A DNA stretch of 47,727 nucleotides from an uncultured Prevotellaceae bacterium. Its GTDB lineage: Bacteria; Bacteroidota; Bacteroidia; Bacteroidales; Muribaculaceae. The position numbers and the translations under genes were made by a program. The notes beneath the pieces are model-generated. The model was not told where the DNA came from. It saw nothing but the letters and a program-made list of their open reading frames with translations, and searched no databases. The DNA is taken from the NCBI GenBank assembly GCA_946410125.1, contig CAMJZF010000005.1:1-47727 (forward strand). The letters are read 5' to 3'. Below are positions 1-7,602 of the stretch, piece by piece (position 1 is the first letter of the stretch; each line of letters opens with the position of its first letter).

Positions 1-90
1 ACTCTTTCTATTGACCGTTAATGTTTAACCCGTCCAACTTTTTGGGGTCACTTCAGAACGAGAGGGGGCTCCCTTGTGTTCTTGTGTCCT

Positions 91-215
91 ACCTGCCTCT
101 CATGTCTATTTACAGACAGGATGGACAAGAGTGACATGAGTTCTTGTTTTCTCTTGTCTCTCCTGTCTTTTTTTTTGGTTATTTGTGGCCAATTCACGGC
201 AATTTGTGTTTCTAC
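91..215 (+). repeat. Hairpin-bearing repeat, copy 1
   Basis: The repeat starts ACCTGCCTCT and ends in AATTCACGGCAATTTGTG. Inside it CTCATGTC (99-106) is the exact reverse complement of GACATGAG (133-140). A third segment, CTCCTGTC (160-167), is followed by nine T residues. Copy 2 keeps the first pairing with a changed base pair. The structure resembles an attenuator, but no adjacent gene start shows what it would control. Confidence 0.75.
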
Positions 216-294
216 CCTGCCTCTTTGTAGGTCGCTCCTGACGGAGCTTAAAATTACTGAGCCTGCGGCTCTAAAATTAAAATAAAAATACATC

Positions 295-365
295 AGCCCC
301 CTCTCAATCTCCCCCTCAAGGGGAGAAGCCAATTCGCACATAAGACACAAGAACAAAAGCTTAAA
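295..365 (-). repeat. CCCCTTGAGGGG module, inverted copy
   Basis: Read on the plus strand it begins AGCCCCCTCTCAATCTCCCC and continues through CAAGGGGAGAAGCC to AAGACACAAGAACAAAAGC. The reverse complement of 597-657 carries the same ordered blocks, so the two flank copy 2 of the hairpin repeat as imperfect inverted repeats. Confidence 0.7.
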
Positions 366-449
366 CAAAAACACAGGATAAAGGGCTCTACGCTTAATAT
401 TAATGCGCTAACGCGCTAAAATTAAAATAAAAAAAATAATACACACCAT

Positions 450-575
450 ACCTGCCTCTCCTGTCTATATAGACAGGATGTACAAGAGTGACAGGAGTTC
501 TTGTGTTCTCTTGTGTTCTCTTGTCTCTCCTGTCTTTTTTTTGGTTATTTGTGGACAATTCACGGTAATTTGCGT
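450..575 (+). repeat. Hairpin-bearing repeat, copy 2
   Basis: Homologous to 91-215, with an extra 10-bp tandem unit (TTGTGTTCTC, at 501-520). It contains an 18-bp perfect palindrome CCTGTCTATATAGACAGG (460-477). CTCCTGTC (458-465) pairs with GACAGGAG (490-497), and the latter can pair instead with a second CTCCTGTC (527-534) followed by eight T residues. The two pairings exclude each other. Confidence 0.75.
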
Positions 576-596
576 TTTTTAAAAAAACGCGGAGCC

Positions 597-657
597 CAGC
601 CTCTCCCCTTGAGGGGGAGAACGAGAGGGGGCTGTGGGGCTTTTGTTCTTGTGTCTT
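597..657 (+). repeat. CCCCTTGAGGGG module, direct copy
   Basis: It carries CCTCTCCCCTTGAGGGGGAG, then CGAGAGGGGGCT, then TTTTGTTCTTGTGTCT. It matches the inverted module at 295-365 and the reverse strand of the module around 24,910-24,950. Confidence 0.7.
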
Positions 658-708
658 TATTGATAATAAAAACTGGCAACTGATTACTGATAACTAAAAA
701 CTATTTAC

Positions 709-716
709 TACCTTTG
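709..716 (+). promoter_or_regulatory. Promoter -7 box of the licD-like gene
   Basis: TACCTTTG matches the Bacteroidetes -7 consensus TAnnTTTG. It ends five bases before the ATG at 721, so the transcript should be leaderless or nearly so. The 23 bases before the box (GATAACTAAAAACTATTTAC and following) are the same as those before the ybaK promoter on the other strand at 24,885-24,904. No perfect TTTG -33 element is visible. Confidence 0.7.
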
Positions 717-720
717 CAAC

Positions 721-1506
721 ATGAGACCGATAACCGACATAAAAGAACTGCGTGCTATTCAACTTGCGATTTTGGACGACATCCACCAGTTCTGCCAACG
801 CGAACACATTACTTATTTCCTGTCGAGTGGCACACTGCTCGGGGCAGTTCGACATAAAGGCTATATTCCCTGGGACGACGACATAGACCTATACATGCCG
901 CGTGAAAGCTATGAACGGTTTATTGCCACCTACCGCACCACTTCGGGGCGATACAAGGTCATCAATCCGCGCATCGAACAGAACTACTATTACACCTTTG
1001 CCAAAGTAGTCGACACCAGGACTTTGATGGTAGAGCATGAGACTCCAGGATTTGAGATTGGCGTGTTTATCGACATCTTCCCCGTCGATTACGTCGCTGA
1101 GAGCCAGGACGAAAGAGAAAAAGTGTTTAAGCGCAAACGGTTCCTGAACAAGATAAGGCGTTGCAAGATCTCGCACAACAATCCGTTATATTCCAAGTTG
1201 GCATATATCGTCTACAAGCACTGGCCATGCAGCGTGAAAAGCATCAACAAGCAGCTCGACCGCCTCATAGCCCACAACGCGCCTACGTCGCTGGTGTGCA
1301 ACATGACCGAGGCTGGCCCCGGCATCAACGGCTGCTTTGGTGCCAGCTGCATCGCAAGCGACGTGGACATCCCCTTTGAGGGAAAGCTCTACAAGACTAT
1401 GGTTGGCTATAAGGAGTACCTTGAAAAGACCTACGGCGACTACATGACTCTCCCACCTGTTGAAAAACGGGTGCAACACGACTTCGAAGCCTACTGGCTT
1501 GAGTAA
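721..1506 (+). CDS. LicD-family phosphotransferase
   Basis: A 261-residue protein with the LicD signature: GTLLGAVRH at residues 37-45 and PWDDDID at 50-56, the acidic metal-binding centre of this nucleotidyltransferase-fold family. LicD proteins transfer a phospho-amine, classically phosphocholine, from a CDP-activated donor to a surface glycan. Here there is no licA or licB choline kinase or transporter nearby. The convergent neighbours instead encode a nucleotidyltransferase-PLP enzyme fusion and an opine-dehydrogenase-like protein, so the transferred group is probably not choline. The length is normal for the family and there is no signal peptide, so it should act in the cytoplasm before export. 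The start follows a promoter box by five bases. Family assignment is firm; the donor is inferred. Confidence 0.9.
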   Translation: MRPITDIKELRAIQLAILDDIHQFCQREHITYFLSSGTLLGAVRHKGYIPWDDDIDLYMPRESYERFIATYRTTSGRYKVINPRIEQNYYYTFAKVVDTRTLMVEHETPGFEIGVFIDIFPVDYVAESQDEREKVFKRKRFLNKIRRCKISHNNPLYSKLAYIVYKHWPCSVKSINKQLDRLIAHNAPTSLVCNMTEAGPGINGCFGASCIASDVDIPFEGKLYKTMVGYKEYLEKTYGDYMTLPPVEKRVQHDFEAYWLE

Positions 1507-1540
1507 TAATAAACCCAAATCGGACATTAGGATTTGGGGT

Positions 1541-1576
1541 AAAAAAACAGCTCCCAGCCATAAAGCCAGGAGCTGT
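1541..1576 (-). terminator. Rho-independent terminator of the polysaccharide operon
   Basis: ACAGCTCC (1547-1554) pairs with GGAGCTGT (1569-1576). On the minus strand the hairpin is followed by a run of seven T residues (1541-1547). It sits 33 bases past the last minus-strand gene. A second inverted repeat, CCCAAATC/GATTTGGG (1514-1538), lies next to it and may end licD transcription, though it lacks a T run. Confidence 0.75.
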
Positions 1577-1608
1577 AATGCCTCGTTATTGTCAAGACTA
1601 AGTGTTGA

Positions 1609-2646
1609 CTAATCGTGCTTGACGGTATATTTCTCAATCATGCCCATACCCCATTCATACACTTCATTGATGAGTGGTGTGGCAAATCGCAGGTCACGTG
1701 CCACTTTCACTATAGAGTGAAGGCCAAATGGGAAATCCTCGGTGAAATACCGGCTGTTGAAATCGGGTTCAAAACCCTCATCGGTGTTGCCAACCATGGG
1801 CGATGCTATTGACTTAAAGGCTGGAATGGAAGCGAGCTTGTCGCGCAACGACTGCTCGTCGTGGCTCTCGTAGTATTCCAGGACATTGGGAATGGCATTC
1901 TCGGTAACGGGAAGGAGCTTGAGCATGGCTTGGAACTCACGGTCCATCTCAATGTAATAATGAGATGCTTCAATGGTCCAATCGGCATAAAACTGAGGAC
2001 GAGTGACATACCTTACCCCTGGCTTCCAATCTTTCCACATGGTATAGATGCGTGACGTGTGCAACAGCGGATTGCTATTGGTAAGGCTTGCCTCATAATG
2101 ACTGTTAAGCAACTTGACAGGGATGTGGAAAACCTGCTCAAGCAAAGAGATGAACTTTAGCTTCTTCTCAACCGTAGTGTTTTCAATCGCAACACTCAGG
2201 CCAGACTTATAGCCTAACAAATAAGCACTCTTGCCATATTCTCTTGTGCGCGCTATAAATGGAACTCGCTGGAACCCGAAAACCGGCACCGTCGATGGCA
2301 GAATCTCGGCTGCCATAAAGAAGAAACCCGTACTTGAAACAACCGAGCCAACGAAGGTTGACTTGCTAACATAAGGCTTTATCTGCTCTAATGTCGCTCT
2401 AATACCATAGCCAGGCAGACACAACAACACAACGTCGGCTTTTGGAATGACCTGCGATGGGGATGCCGTAACGCACGACAAGGCACCATGATAATGGCGT
2501 CCCTCCATATCTTCAACATCAAGCGATTGGCTCCACAGGTTGGGCTGCCGCGTCAAGATGCTTACGTTATAACCATCCTGTGAGGCGACAAAGCCAGCTA
2601 TAGTATGCCCTAAGGAGCCGCCACCACAAATGCAAACGTTTCTCAT
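1609..2646 (-). CDS. Opine/octopine dehydrogenase-like NAD(P)-dependent oxidoreductase
   Basis: A 345-residue protein with an N-terminal Rossmann dinucleotide site (CICGGGSLGH, residues 5-14). A helical domain follows with NPLLH (192-196), resembling the N-P-x-x-H region that carries the catalytic histidine in octopine/nopaline dehydrogenases. Known members reductively condense the amine of an amino compound with an alpha-keto acid such as pyruvate. It overlaps the fusion gene upstream by four bases, so the two are translated together. In a polysaccharide operon this suggests production of an N-carboxyalkyl amine for decoration. The substrate is unknown. A more general ketopantoate-reductase-like dehydrogenase is the main alternative. 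Confidence 0.7.
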   Translation of the reverse strand: MRNVCICGGGSLGHTIAGFVASQDGYNVSILTRQPNLWSQSLDVEDMEGRHYHGALSCVTASPSQVIPKADVVLLCLPGYGIRATLEQIKPYVSKSTFVGSVVSSTGFFFMAAEILPSTVPVFGFQRVPFIARTREYGKSAYLLGYKSGLSVAIENTTVEKKLKFISLLEQVFHIPVKLLNSHYEASLTNSNPLLHTSRIYTMWKDWKPGVRYVTRPQFYADWTIEASHYYIEMDREFQAMLKLLPVTENAIPNVLEYYESHDEQSLRDKLASIPAFKSIASPMVGNTDEGFEPDFNSRYFTEDFPFGLHSIVKVARDLRFATPLINEVYEWGMGMIEKYTVKHD

Positions 2647-4454
2647 AGTGATTGAAGTGCTTTGATTAACGCATCATTATCCTCACTGTTGCAGATGGCA
2701 ATGCGTATGTAGTTCTTTCCTTGAAGTCCGGTCTTGTTGTTGCAATCCTTGATAAGGATATTATGGCGGTTCAAGAGTGCCTCGGTTAGCTCGTTGGCAG
2801 TGAAACGGGCGGTGACTTCACACAAGAAATAGTTTGCCTGCGAGGGTATTACACGCAGATATGGTATCTTACCTAATTCTGCTTCAAAGCGACGTCGCTC
2901 CTCGAGGAACTTGCCACAGGCCGCCTTGTAGATGTGCTCGTACTTGTTGAAAATCTGCATATAGAACTCTCCAAAGGAGTTTATGTTCCATATTGCCACA
3001 TCTTTCTTGGTCATGGCAATAAGCCTTGTGTCACTGCTCGCCATCACACCAAGACGAAGACCAGGCACTCCATAACTCTTGCTTATGCTCTTCATCACCA
3101 CCATATTGGGATGCTGGAGCAAGATGTCGTTCTTGAGCAGTGAACTGGTTGAATAGTCGTCGGTAAAGTCAACAAACGACTCATCGACAATAAGCTTCAT
3201 GCCTCGGTCATTACACCAATCAGCAAGACCTATCACGTCTTCCTTGGGGATGAAATTACCAGATGGATTGTCGGGATTGATAAGTAGCAGGGTGGTAATA
3301 TCTTTGTCTCGGAAGAAGAGCTTGAGGTCTTCGGCTGTATAACGCAGGTCAGGATTGTCGGGGATGAACGACACCAGACGAGAGCGGTCAAGGCGGTTTG
3401 GATACTCTTCAAAGGTTGGGAACACCACACCGATATTGCCATCAAGGCTCTCCATAAGGCTCTTGATAAGTTCGGCGGCTCCATTACCTACTACCACAAA
3501 CTCCTGCCTGATGCCAAAGTATTTCCCGGCAAGCAGAGAGTTAACCTGCATTCCCGAAGGATACTCGGTGAGAAGGACGTCAAAGTTGGCACGCAACTCA
3601 TCTTTCATGCGCTTTGGCGGAAAGAATGGATTCACGAGATAGCAAAAGTCCAGCATCTTGGGGAATCGCCAATAGCCGCCGTAGCGCTTGTTGAACTTGC
3701 CTAAGCGCTCATGCTCACTGGCAAAAAGGTTCTCGGCAATGTCAAGGTCCTGGACATCATCGATCTCGTACCAACGTTCTTTTCCTATAGGCAGAGCTTT
3801 GAGATCGGCTTTGTCAAGCAAGGTGATTACACGCAGCACCTGCTCATAGTACTCGTTATTACCCATCACGCGACAATAGGCATCGAGGAACGGCACGTAG
3901 ACTTGCTCGCTGAAGTCACGGCTGAACTTATAGATATTTACCGTTTTATAGTAAGTATCAACCTCATCGTAGTTGAATGCCTTCTTTGGCACGAAATTAA
4001 CGATGTTGTTGTCACTGTCGATACGCACCATCGTGCCGTCCATCCAAGTCTCATACTTTGCCACAAGTGCCAAATTAGGATATGGATTGGCAAGAATCAT
4101 CTCAAACATCCTGTCGTCAAAAATCAGGTCACTTTCAATGAGCAAGGTGTCATCTTCCTGCAACTGCTGCTTTACAATCGACAGAGAGTAAATATTGTTG
4201 GTCTTGTCGTAGACAGGATTCTCGGCAAATTCAATTTTGAGTTTATCGTCATAGCGATGACCGATATAATCAACAAGCTCCTTGCCCTTATATCCAACAA
4301 CAATTACCACTCGGCTAAGATTGAGTGAAGCTAATTGAGTAAGCATGCGGTCTATTAGTCGCACACCATTAACCGATATCATACACTTGGTGTTTCCCTG
4401 AGTCAACTCACCCAGCCTACGCCCCATACCTGCGGCTAAAATTATCGCTTGCAT
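2643..4454 (-). CDS. Fusion of LicC-like nucleotidyltransferase and PLP enzyme (HisC/CobD fold)
   Basis: A 603-residue two-domain protein. Residues 1-240 form a sugar/choline-phosphate nucleotidyltransferase: LAAGMGRRL at 6-14, a lysine in GNTKC near 23, and acidic metal residues in IESDL near 106-110. Residues 260-603 form a class I/II PLP enzyme with NPDNPSG (393-399), VDES (423-426), the PLP-lysine in SISKSYG (K459) and GLRLG (465-469). This fold includes histidinol-phosphate aminotransferase, threonine-phosphate decarboxylase (CobD) and serine-phosphate decarboxylases. A likely joint role is to make a phospho-amine and activate it with CTP for the LicD-like protein. The amine is unknown; phosphoethanolamine from phosphoserine is one option. 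The gene lies 81 bases after a glycosyltransferase in the same operon. Confidence 0.85.
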   Translation of the reverse strand: MQAIILAAGMGRRLGELTQGNTKCMISVNGVRLIDRMLTQLASLNLSRVVIVVGYKGKELVDYIGHRYDDKLKIEFAENPVYDKTNNIYSLSIVKQQLQEDDTLLIESDLIFDDRMFEMILANPYPNLALVAKYETWMDGTMVRIDSDNNIVNFVPKKAFNYDEVDTYYKTVNIYKFSRDFSEQVYVPFLDAYCRVMGNNEYYEQVLRVITLLDKADLKALPIGKERWYEIDDVQDLDIAENLFASEHERLGKFNKRYGGYWRFPKMLDFCYLVNPFFPPKRMKDELRANFDVLLTEYPSGMQVNSLLAGKYFGIRQEFVVVGNGAAELIKSLMESLDGNIGVVFPTFEEYPNRLDRSRLVSFIPDNPDLRYTAEDLKLFFRDKDITTLLLINPDNPSGNFIPKEDVIGLADWCNDRGMKLIVDESFVDFTDDYSTSSLLKNDILLQHPNMVVMKSISKSYGVPGLRLGVMASSDTRLIAMTKKDVAIWNINSFGEFYMQIFNKYEHIYKAACGKFLEERRRFEAELGKIPYLRVIPSQANYFLCEVTARFTANELTEALLNRHNILIKDCNNKTGLQGKNYIRIAICNSEDNDALIKALQSL

Positions 4455-4535
4455 AACTAACTTTAATTATTTGTCAATTGCTTAAAAACCAACAACATAG
4501 TGGACAACACTTAAAGTGCGCCTTAAATAACGATG

Positions 4536-5663
4536 TTAAGCTTTTTCGGATAAAACTTCTCGGTAGAAATCTTTAAGGCATTGACGAACATAAGATTGCT
4601 CATATCGTGACGCAATAAGAGGTCTTGCGTTTTCGGCCATACGCCTAACATCATCGGAATTCTCAACGAAATATTTCATTGCCTGATATAACGCGTCGGC
4701 ATCTTTAGAGGGAACAATAGTTCCATTCTCTCCTTCTATAATGATTTCTCGTGAACCATTTATGTCAGTAACGATACTTGGCAACCCCATTGCGCCAGCC
4801 TCAATTACAACATTGGGGAAACCTTCGCGATAACTCGGAAAGACCAAAGCATCGGCTTGGGCATAAAATGGGCGAACGTCCTTTTGCGGGCCTACTGCAT
4901 TTATTGATTTATGCTCCTCTATTATTGCTTTTGTGTCACTCCTAATCGGATCCAGTTGTTGCTCTTCTTCTCCAACTAATATTAATCTGGTCTGTGGATA
5001 GTCTTTGTTTAATCTAACAAATGCTTCAACAAGCTCATTGATGCCTTTGTCGCCAACAATGCGGCCTACAAGAACAAAAGTGAAGTATCTGCCATCTTTC
5101 TTCCCTTTGAACAGTTCGGGATTATAATACTCTAAATCAATACCCCTTATATTGCCATAACCAAGAACTCTCAAATCTTTCTTCGTAATATTATTGCCAA
5201 GTAAATCATTTTTCACACCTTCCCCTTCGGGGATAACATGGGTTGCACAGGCACAGGTCAACCTGTCGGTAGCCATTAAGATACGACGCTTAAGACCAGT
5301 TGAAGTGGGGAATACAAGGCCCGTGAAGGTATGGATTCTTACTGGGACTCTTGCCATCCAGGCTGCTACCATTGTAATAAGCCCGGCTTTAGGGGTCATG
5401 GAATGAACCAAATCGGGATTTTCCCGCCTAAGAACCCGCCACATTCTCCACAATGACTTAATGTCACTTTTTAAAGAAATCTGTCGTTCCATCGGCACTG
5501 CAATAGTACGGACACCTTCTCGCTCGGCAACTACTTGAAGGCGTCTTTCTGGAGACGAAATTGCCACAACTTCATATCCTTCTTGCTCTTGCAAATCACG
5601 TAATAGACCGGAACAAAAAGCGATAAATGTTTCTGGAACTGTTGTTACACGTATCAGCTTCAT
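4536..5663 (-). CDS. Glycosyltransferase family 4
   Basis: A 375-residue GT-B retaining glycosyltransferase. The N-terminal acceptor domain has HSMTPKAGL near residues 87-95. The C-terminal donor domain has the EX7E-type motif REGFPNVVIEAGAMGLP (279-295). Length and motifs are typical of lipid-linked oligosaccharide transferases in capsule and O-antigen clusters. The gene overlaps the upstream glycosyltransferase by four bases, which implies coupled translation. The sugar transferred cannot be read from the sequence. Confidence 0.88.
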   Translation of the reverse strand: MKLIRVTTVPETFIAFCSGLLRDLQEQEGYEVVAISSPERRLQVVAEREGVRTIAVPMERQISLKSDIKSLWRMWRVLRRENPDLVHSMTPKAGLITMVAAWMARVPVRIHTFTGLVFPTSTGLKRRILMATDRLTCACATHVIPEGEGVKNDLLGNNITKKDLRVLGYGNIRGIDLEYYNPELFKGKKDGRYFTFVLVGRIVGDKGINELVEAFVRLNKDYPQTRLILVGEEEQQLDPIRSDTKAIIEEHKSINAVGPQKDVRPFYAQADALVFPSYREGFPNVVIEAGAMGLPSIVTDINGSREIIIEGENGTIVPSKDADALYQAMKYFVENSDDVRRMAENARPLIASRYEQSYVRQCLKDFYREVLSEKA

Positions 5664-6721
5664 AAGGATTTATATAACTCATTATAATTGTTTGCCATAA
5701 CACTGATGTCATATTGCTTGGCTTTAGCCTGACATCGCTCCGCCACATCATGATAATACTGTGGATTCTCACACAATTCACGTATTGCTGAAGCTAAAGC
5801 TTTATAATTGCCATGAGGGAACAGGATTCCATTGTCTTTTACAATCTCACGAAGACCGTCAACATCGCTGGCAATGAAAGGACGACCACTTGCCATGCCT
5901 TCTATGCTTGAAAGCGACAATCCTTCCCAATGTGACGACAACACATTAATATCGCTCTCCTGGAGCAGTCTGGGAACGTCGGTACGTATTCCAAGGAAAT
6001 CAACTCTGCTTGAAACTTTTAACCTATCAGCCAAGTCTTCTATTTCTTTGCGCCTTGGCCCATCACCAACAAGTCTCAATCTATAATTACTTGGCAATTC
6101 CTTTATTGCTTTTACAAGCGTATCTTGATCTTTTTGTTCTCTAAAAGCCGCTATCATCGTAACAATAATGTTAACATCAGGCACAACATCTTTTATTGGA
6201 TTTAGAAAACGAGAAGTATCTACTCCATTATAAACAATAGAGATATTTGACTTCTGCCCAATGTAATCAACCAAATTGGAATATGTCTGTTCAGCTATAC
6301 ATATTATGTGTGCATATCTTGAGTACATCCACTTGTCAACAATCTTGAGATACCATTTCCCACGTCGGCGATTTGTTGAATTATGCTCGGTTGTAACTAA
6401 TTTTGCTCTACTATTATTAAGAATCTTTGCTAAAGGCACAAATAGTTGGCAAGCAGTGTTATGGGTGTGAATAATATCATATTTGCCTATAAACCTCATC
6501 AGTTTGAAAATGTTTCGTAGTCGATAGACATTGCCACCTTCGCCAAGAGAATGAATGGTGATTCCCTCCTGCTGGAGTTGGTGGTAAAATGCGGTCTTAA
6601 CCCCATCAAACAACAACAGCTCCACTTCGTGGCCCAAATCTCGCAGCCGTGGCAACAAATCTACCATAAGATGCTCTGCTCCACCAGTGCGCAAAGAAGT
6701 TATTACATGAAGAATCCTCAT
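5660..6721 (-). CDS. Glycosyltransferase family 4
   Basis: A 353-residue GT-B enzyme. RTGGAEHL (11-18) is the nucleotide-loop motif of GT4 proteins, and EGLSLSSIEGMASGRP (266-281) carries the two donor-site glutamates. HTHNT near 85-89 is also typical. It overlaps both neighbours by four bases, placing it firmly within the operon. It probably acts at the cytoplasmic membrane face on an undecaprenyl-linked intermediate. Specificity is unknown. Confidence 0.88.
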   Translation of the reverse strand: MRILHVITSLRTGGAEHLMVDLLPRLRDLGHEVELLLFDGVKTAFYHQLQQEGITIHSLGEGGNVYRLRNIFKLMRFIGKYDIIHTHNTACQLFVPLAKILNNSRAKLVTTEHNSTNRRRGKWYLKIVDKWMYSRYAHIICIAEQTYSNLVDYIGQKSNISIVYNGVDTSRFLNPIKDVVPDVNIIVTMIAAFREQKDQDTLVKAIKELPSNYRLRLVGDGPRRKEIEDLADRLKVSSRVDFLGIRTDVPRLLQESDINVLSSHWEGLSLSSIEGMASGRPFIASDVDGLREIVKDNGILFPHGNYKALASAIRELCENPQYYHDVAERCQAKAKQYDISVMANNYNELYKSL

Positions 6722-7578
6722 CTTTTATCCTTTAAATGCATCAAATAACCTAATGGTTGGCACCAAAACCAATACCATGGTAATTGAGGAACTGGTTTGC
6801 CATGTGGAACACATGCATGAAATCGCCAATAGTTAATAGCCGCCTTAATCTTCTCTTTTACTGGTATTTTATATGAGTTAAGCTCCTTATAAGTGGTTAC
6901 GCTCGCCACTGGGCTGCTCATTCTTGCCATTGTAATTCCTGCTGTAATACCTTCAGGCTGATATTCAGCCACATAAATAGGCTCATTGAAGAACAGCAAT
7001 TTATATTTCTGAGATATTCTGTTCCATACTAAAGCTTCAGGACAGAATTTTTCTCCATCAAACTCAGGGAAAGGAAATTCCTTCATGACATGAGTATAAA
7101 ACACTTCTTTCAAATCGCCTGTCACTCGATACTTCATTCGTAATTCAAGGCTATTGCACATTATCTCTTCTAATGGCAATCCAGACCCTATTATTTTACC
7201 TGCTGGCGACATGTCCAATCCACAAATGCCACCTATTGTCATATCATTCTTTACCCTCTGATAATAATCATTGATTGTAGCCAAAGAACTATTTGGAAGA
7301 TAATCATCGCTATCGGCAATAAAAAACAGTTCACCCATAGCGTCACTAACTCCGCGATTTATTGCACGATGTTTCCCACCATTAGGCTGATAAATATAAC
7401 GTATATTTAGAATCCCATCTTTAAGAAAACCATTAACAACAGTCTCGGTATCATCACTTGAACCATCATCAACGATAAGCCACTCAAAATCATGAAATGA
7501 CTGTGCCTTTAACGATTCATAAAGACGAGGCAACAGATGAGCACGATTATACGTAGGTGTAAAAACAGTAATCAGCAT
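6718..7578 (-). CDS. Glycosyltransferase family 2
   Basis: A 286-residue GT-A enzyme with VFTPTYNR (5-12), the nucleotide-binding IVDDGSSDDT (35-44) and a DXD-type metal site in IADSDD (87-92). The order and spacing are standard for inverting family 2 transferases. No membrane segment is evident, so it is likely a peripheral cytoplasmic enzyme adding one sugar of the repeat unit. The start overlaps the previous gene by four bases. Confidence 0.88.
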   Translation of the reverse strand: MLITVFTPTYNRAHLLPRLYESLKAQSFHDFEWLIVDDGSSDDTETVVNGFLKDGILNIRYIYQPNGGKHRAINRGVSDAMGELFFIADSDDYLPNSSLATINDYYQRVKNDMTIGGICGLDMSPAGKIIGSGLPLEEIMCNSLELRMKYRVTGDLKEVFYTHVMKEFPFPEFDGEKFCPEALVWNRISQKYKLLFFNEPIYVAEYQPEGITAGITMARMSSPVASVTTYKELNSYKIPVKEKIKAAINYWRFHACVPHGKPVPQLPWYWFWCQPLGYLMHLKDKR

Positions 7579-7602
7579 AATTAATTCTGATTTTGATAAA
7601 AT

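Larger units (their letters stand above)
1..720. repeat. Gene-free composite repeat region upstream of the licD-like gene
   Basis: This stretch holds no credible gene. It is a patchwork of diverged modules, some direct and some inverted. They include two copies of a hairpin module (91-215 and 450-575), a polypurine-polypyrimidine module around CCCCTTGAGGGG (inverted at 295-365, direct at 597-657), and two AT-rich blocks sharing CTAAAATTAAAATAAAA near 270 and 416. The right end runs into the promoter of the licD-like gene. The same modules recur at 24,899-25,252. Short open frames across it are low-complexity and differ between copies, so I treat them as non-coding. Confidence 0.8.

Noticed and set aside
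48-683. Three open frames of 60-108 codons (48-374 on minus, 76-285 and 501-683 on plus) in the left repeat region
   Set aside because: They lie across diverged repeats, change between repeat copies, have no promoter or family signature, and overlap one another on opposite strands.
721-1506. Phosphocholine as the substrate of the LicD-like protein
   Set aside because: No choline kinase or choline transporter is present, and the linked genes point to a different amine. It cannot be excluded if choline genes lie elsewhere.
3711-4328. A 205-codon plus-strand frame opposite the nucleotidyltransferase domain
   Set aside because: Shadow of the fusion gene, whose motifs are intact on the minus strand.
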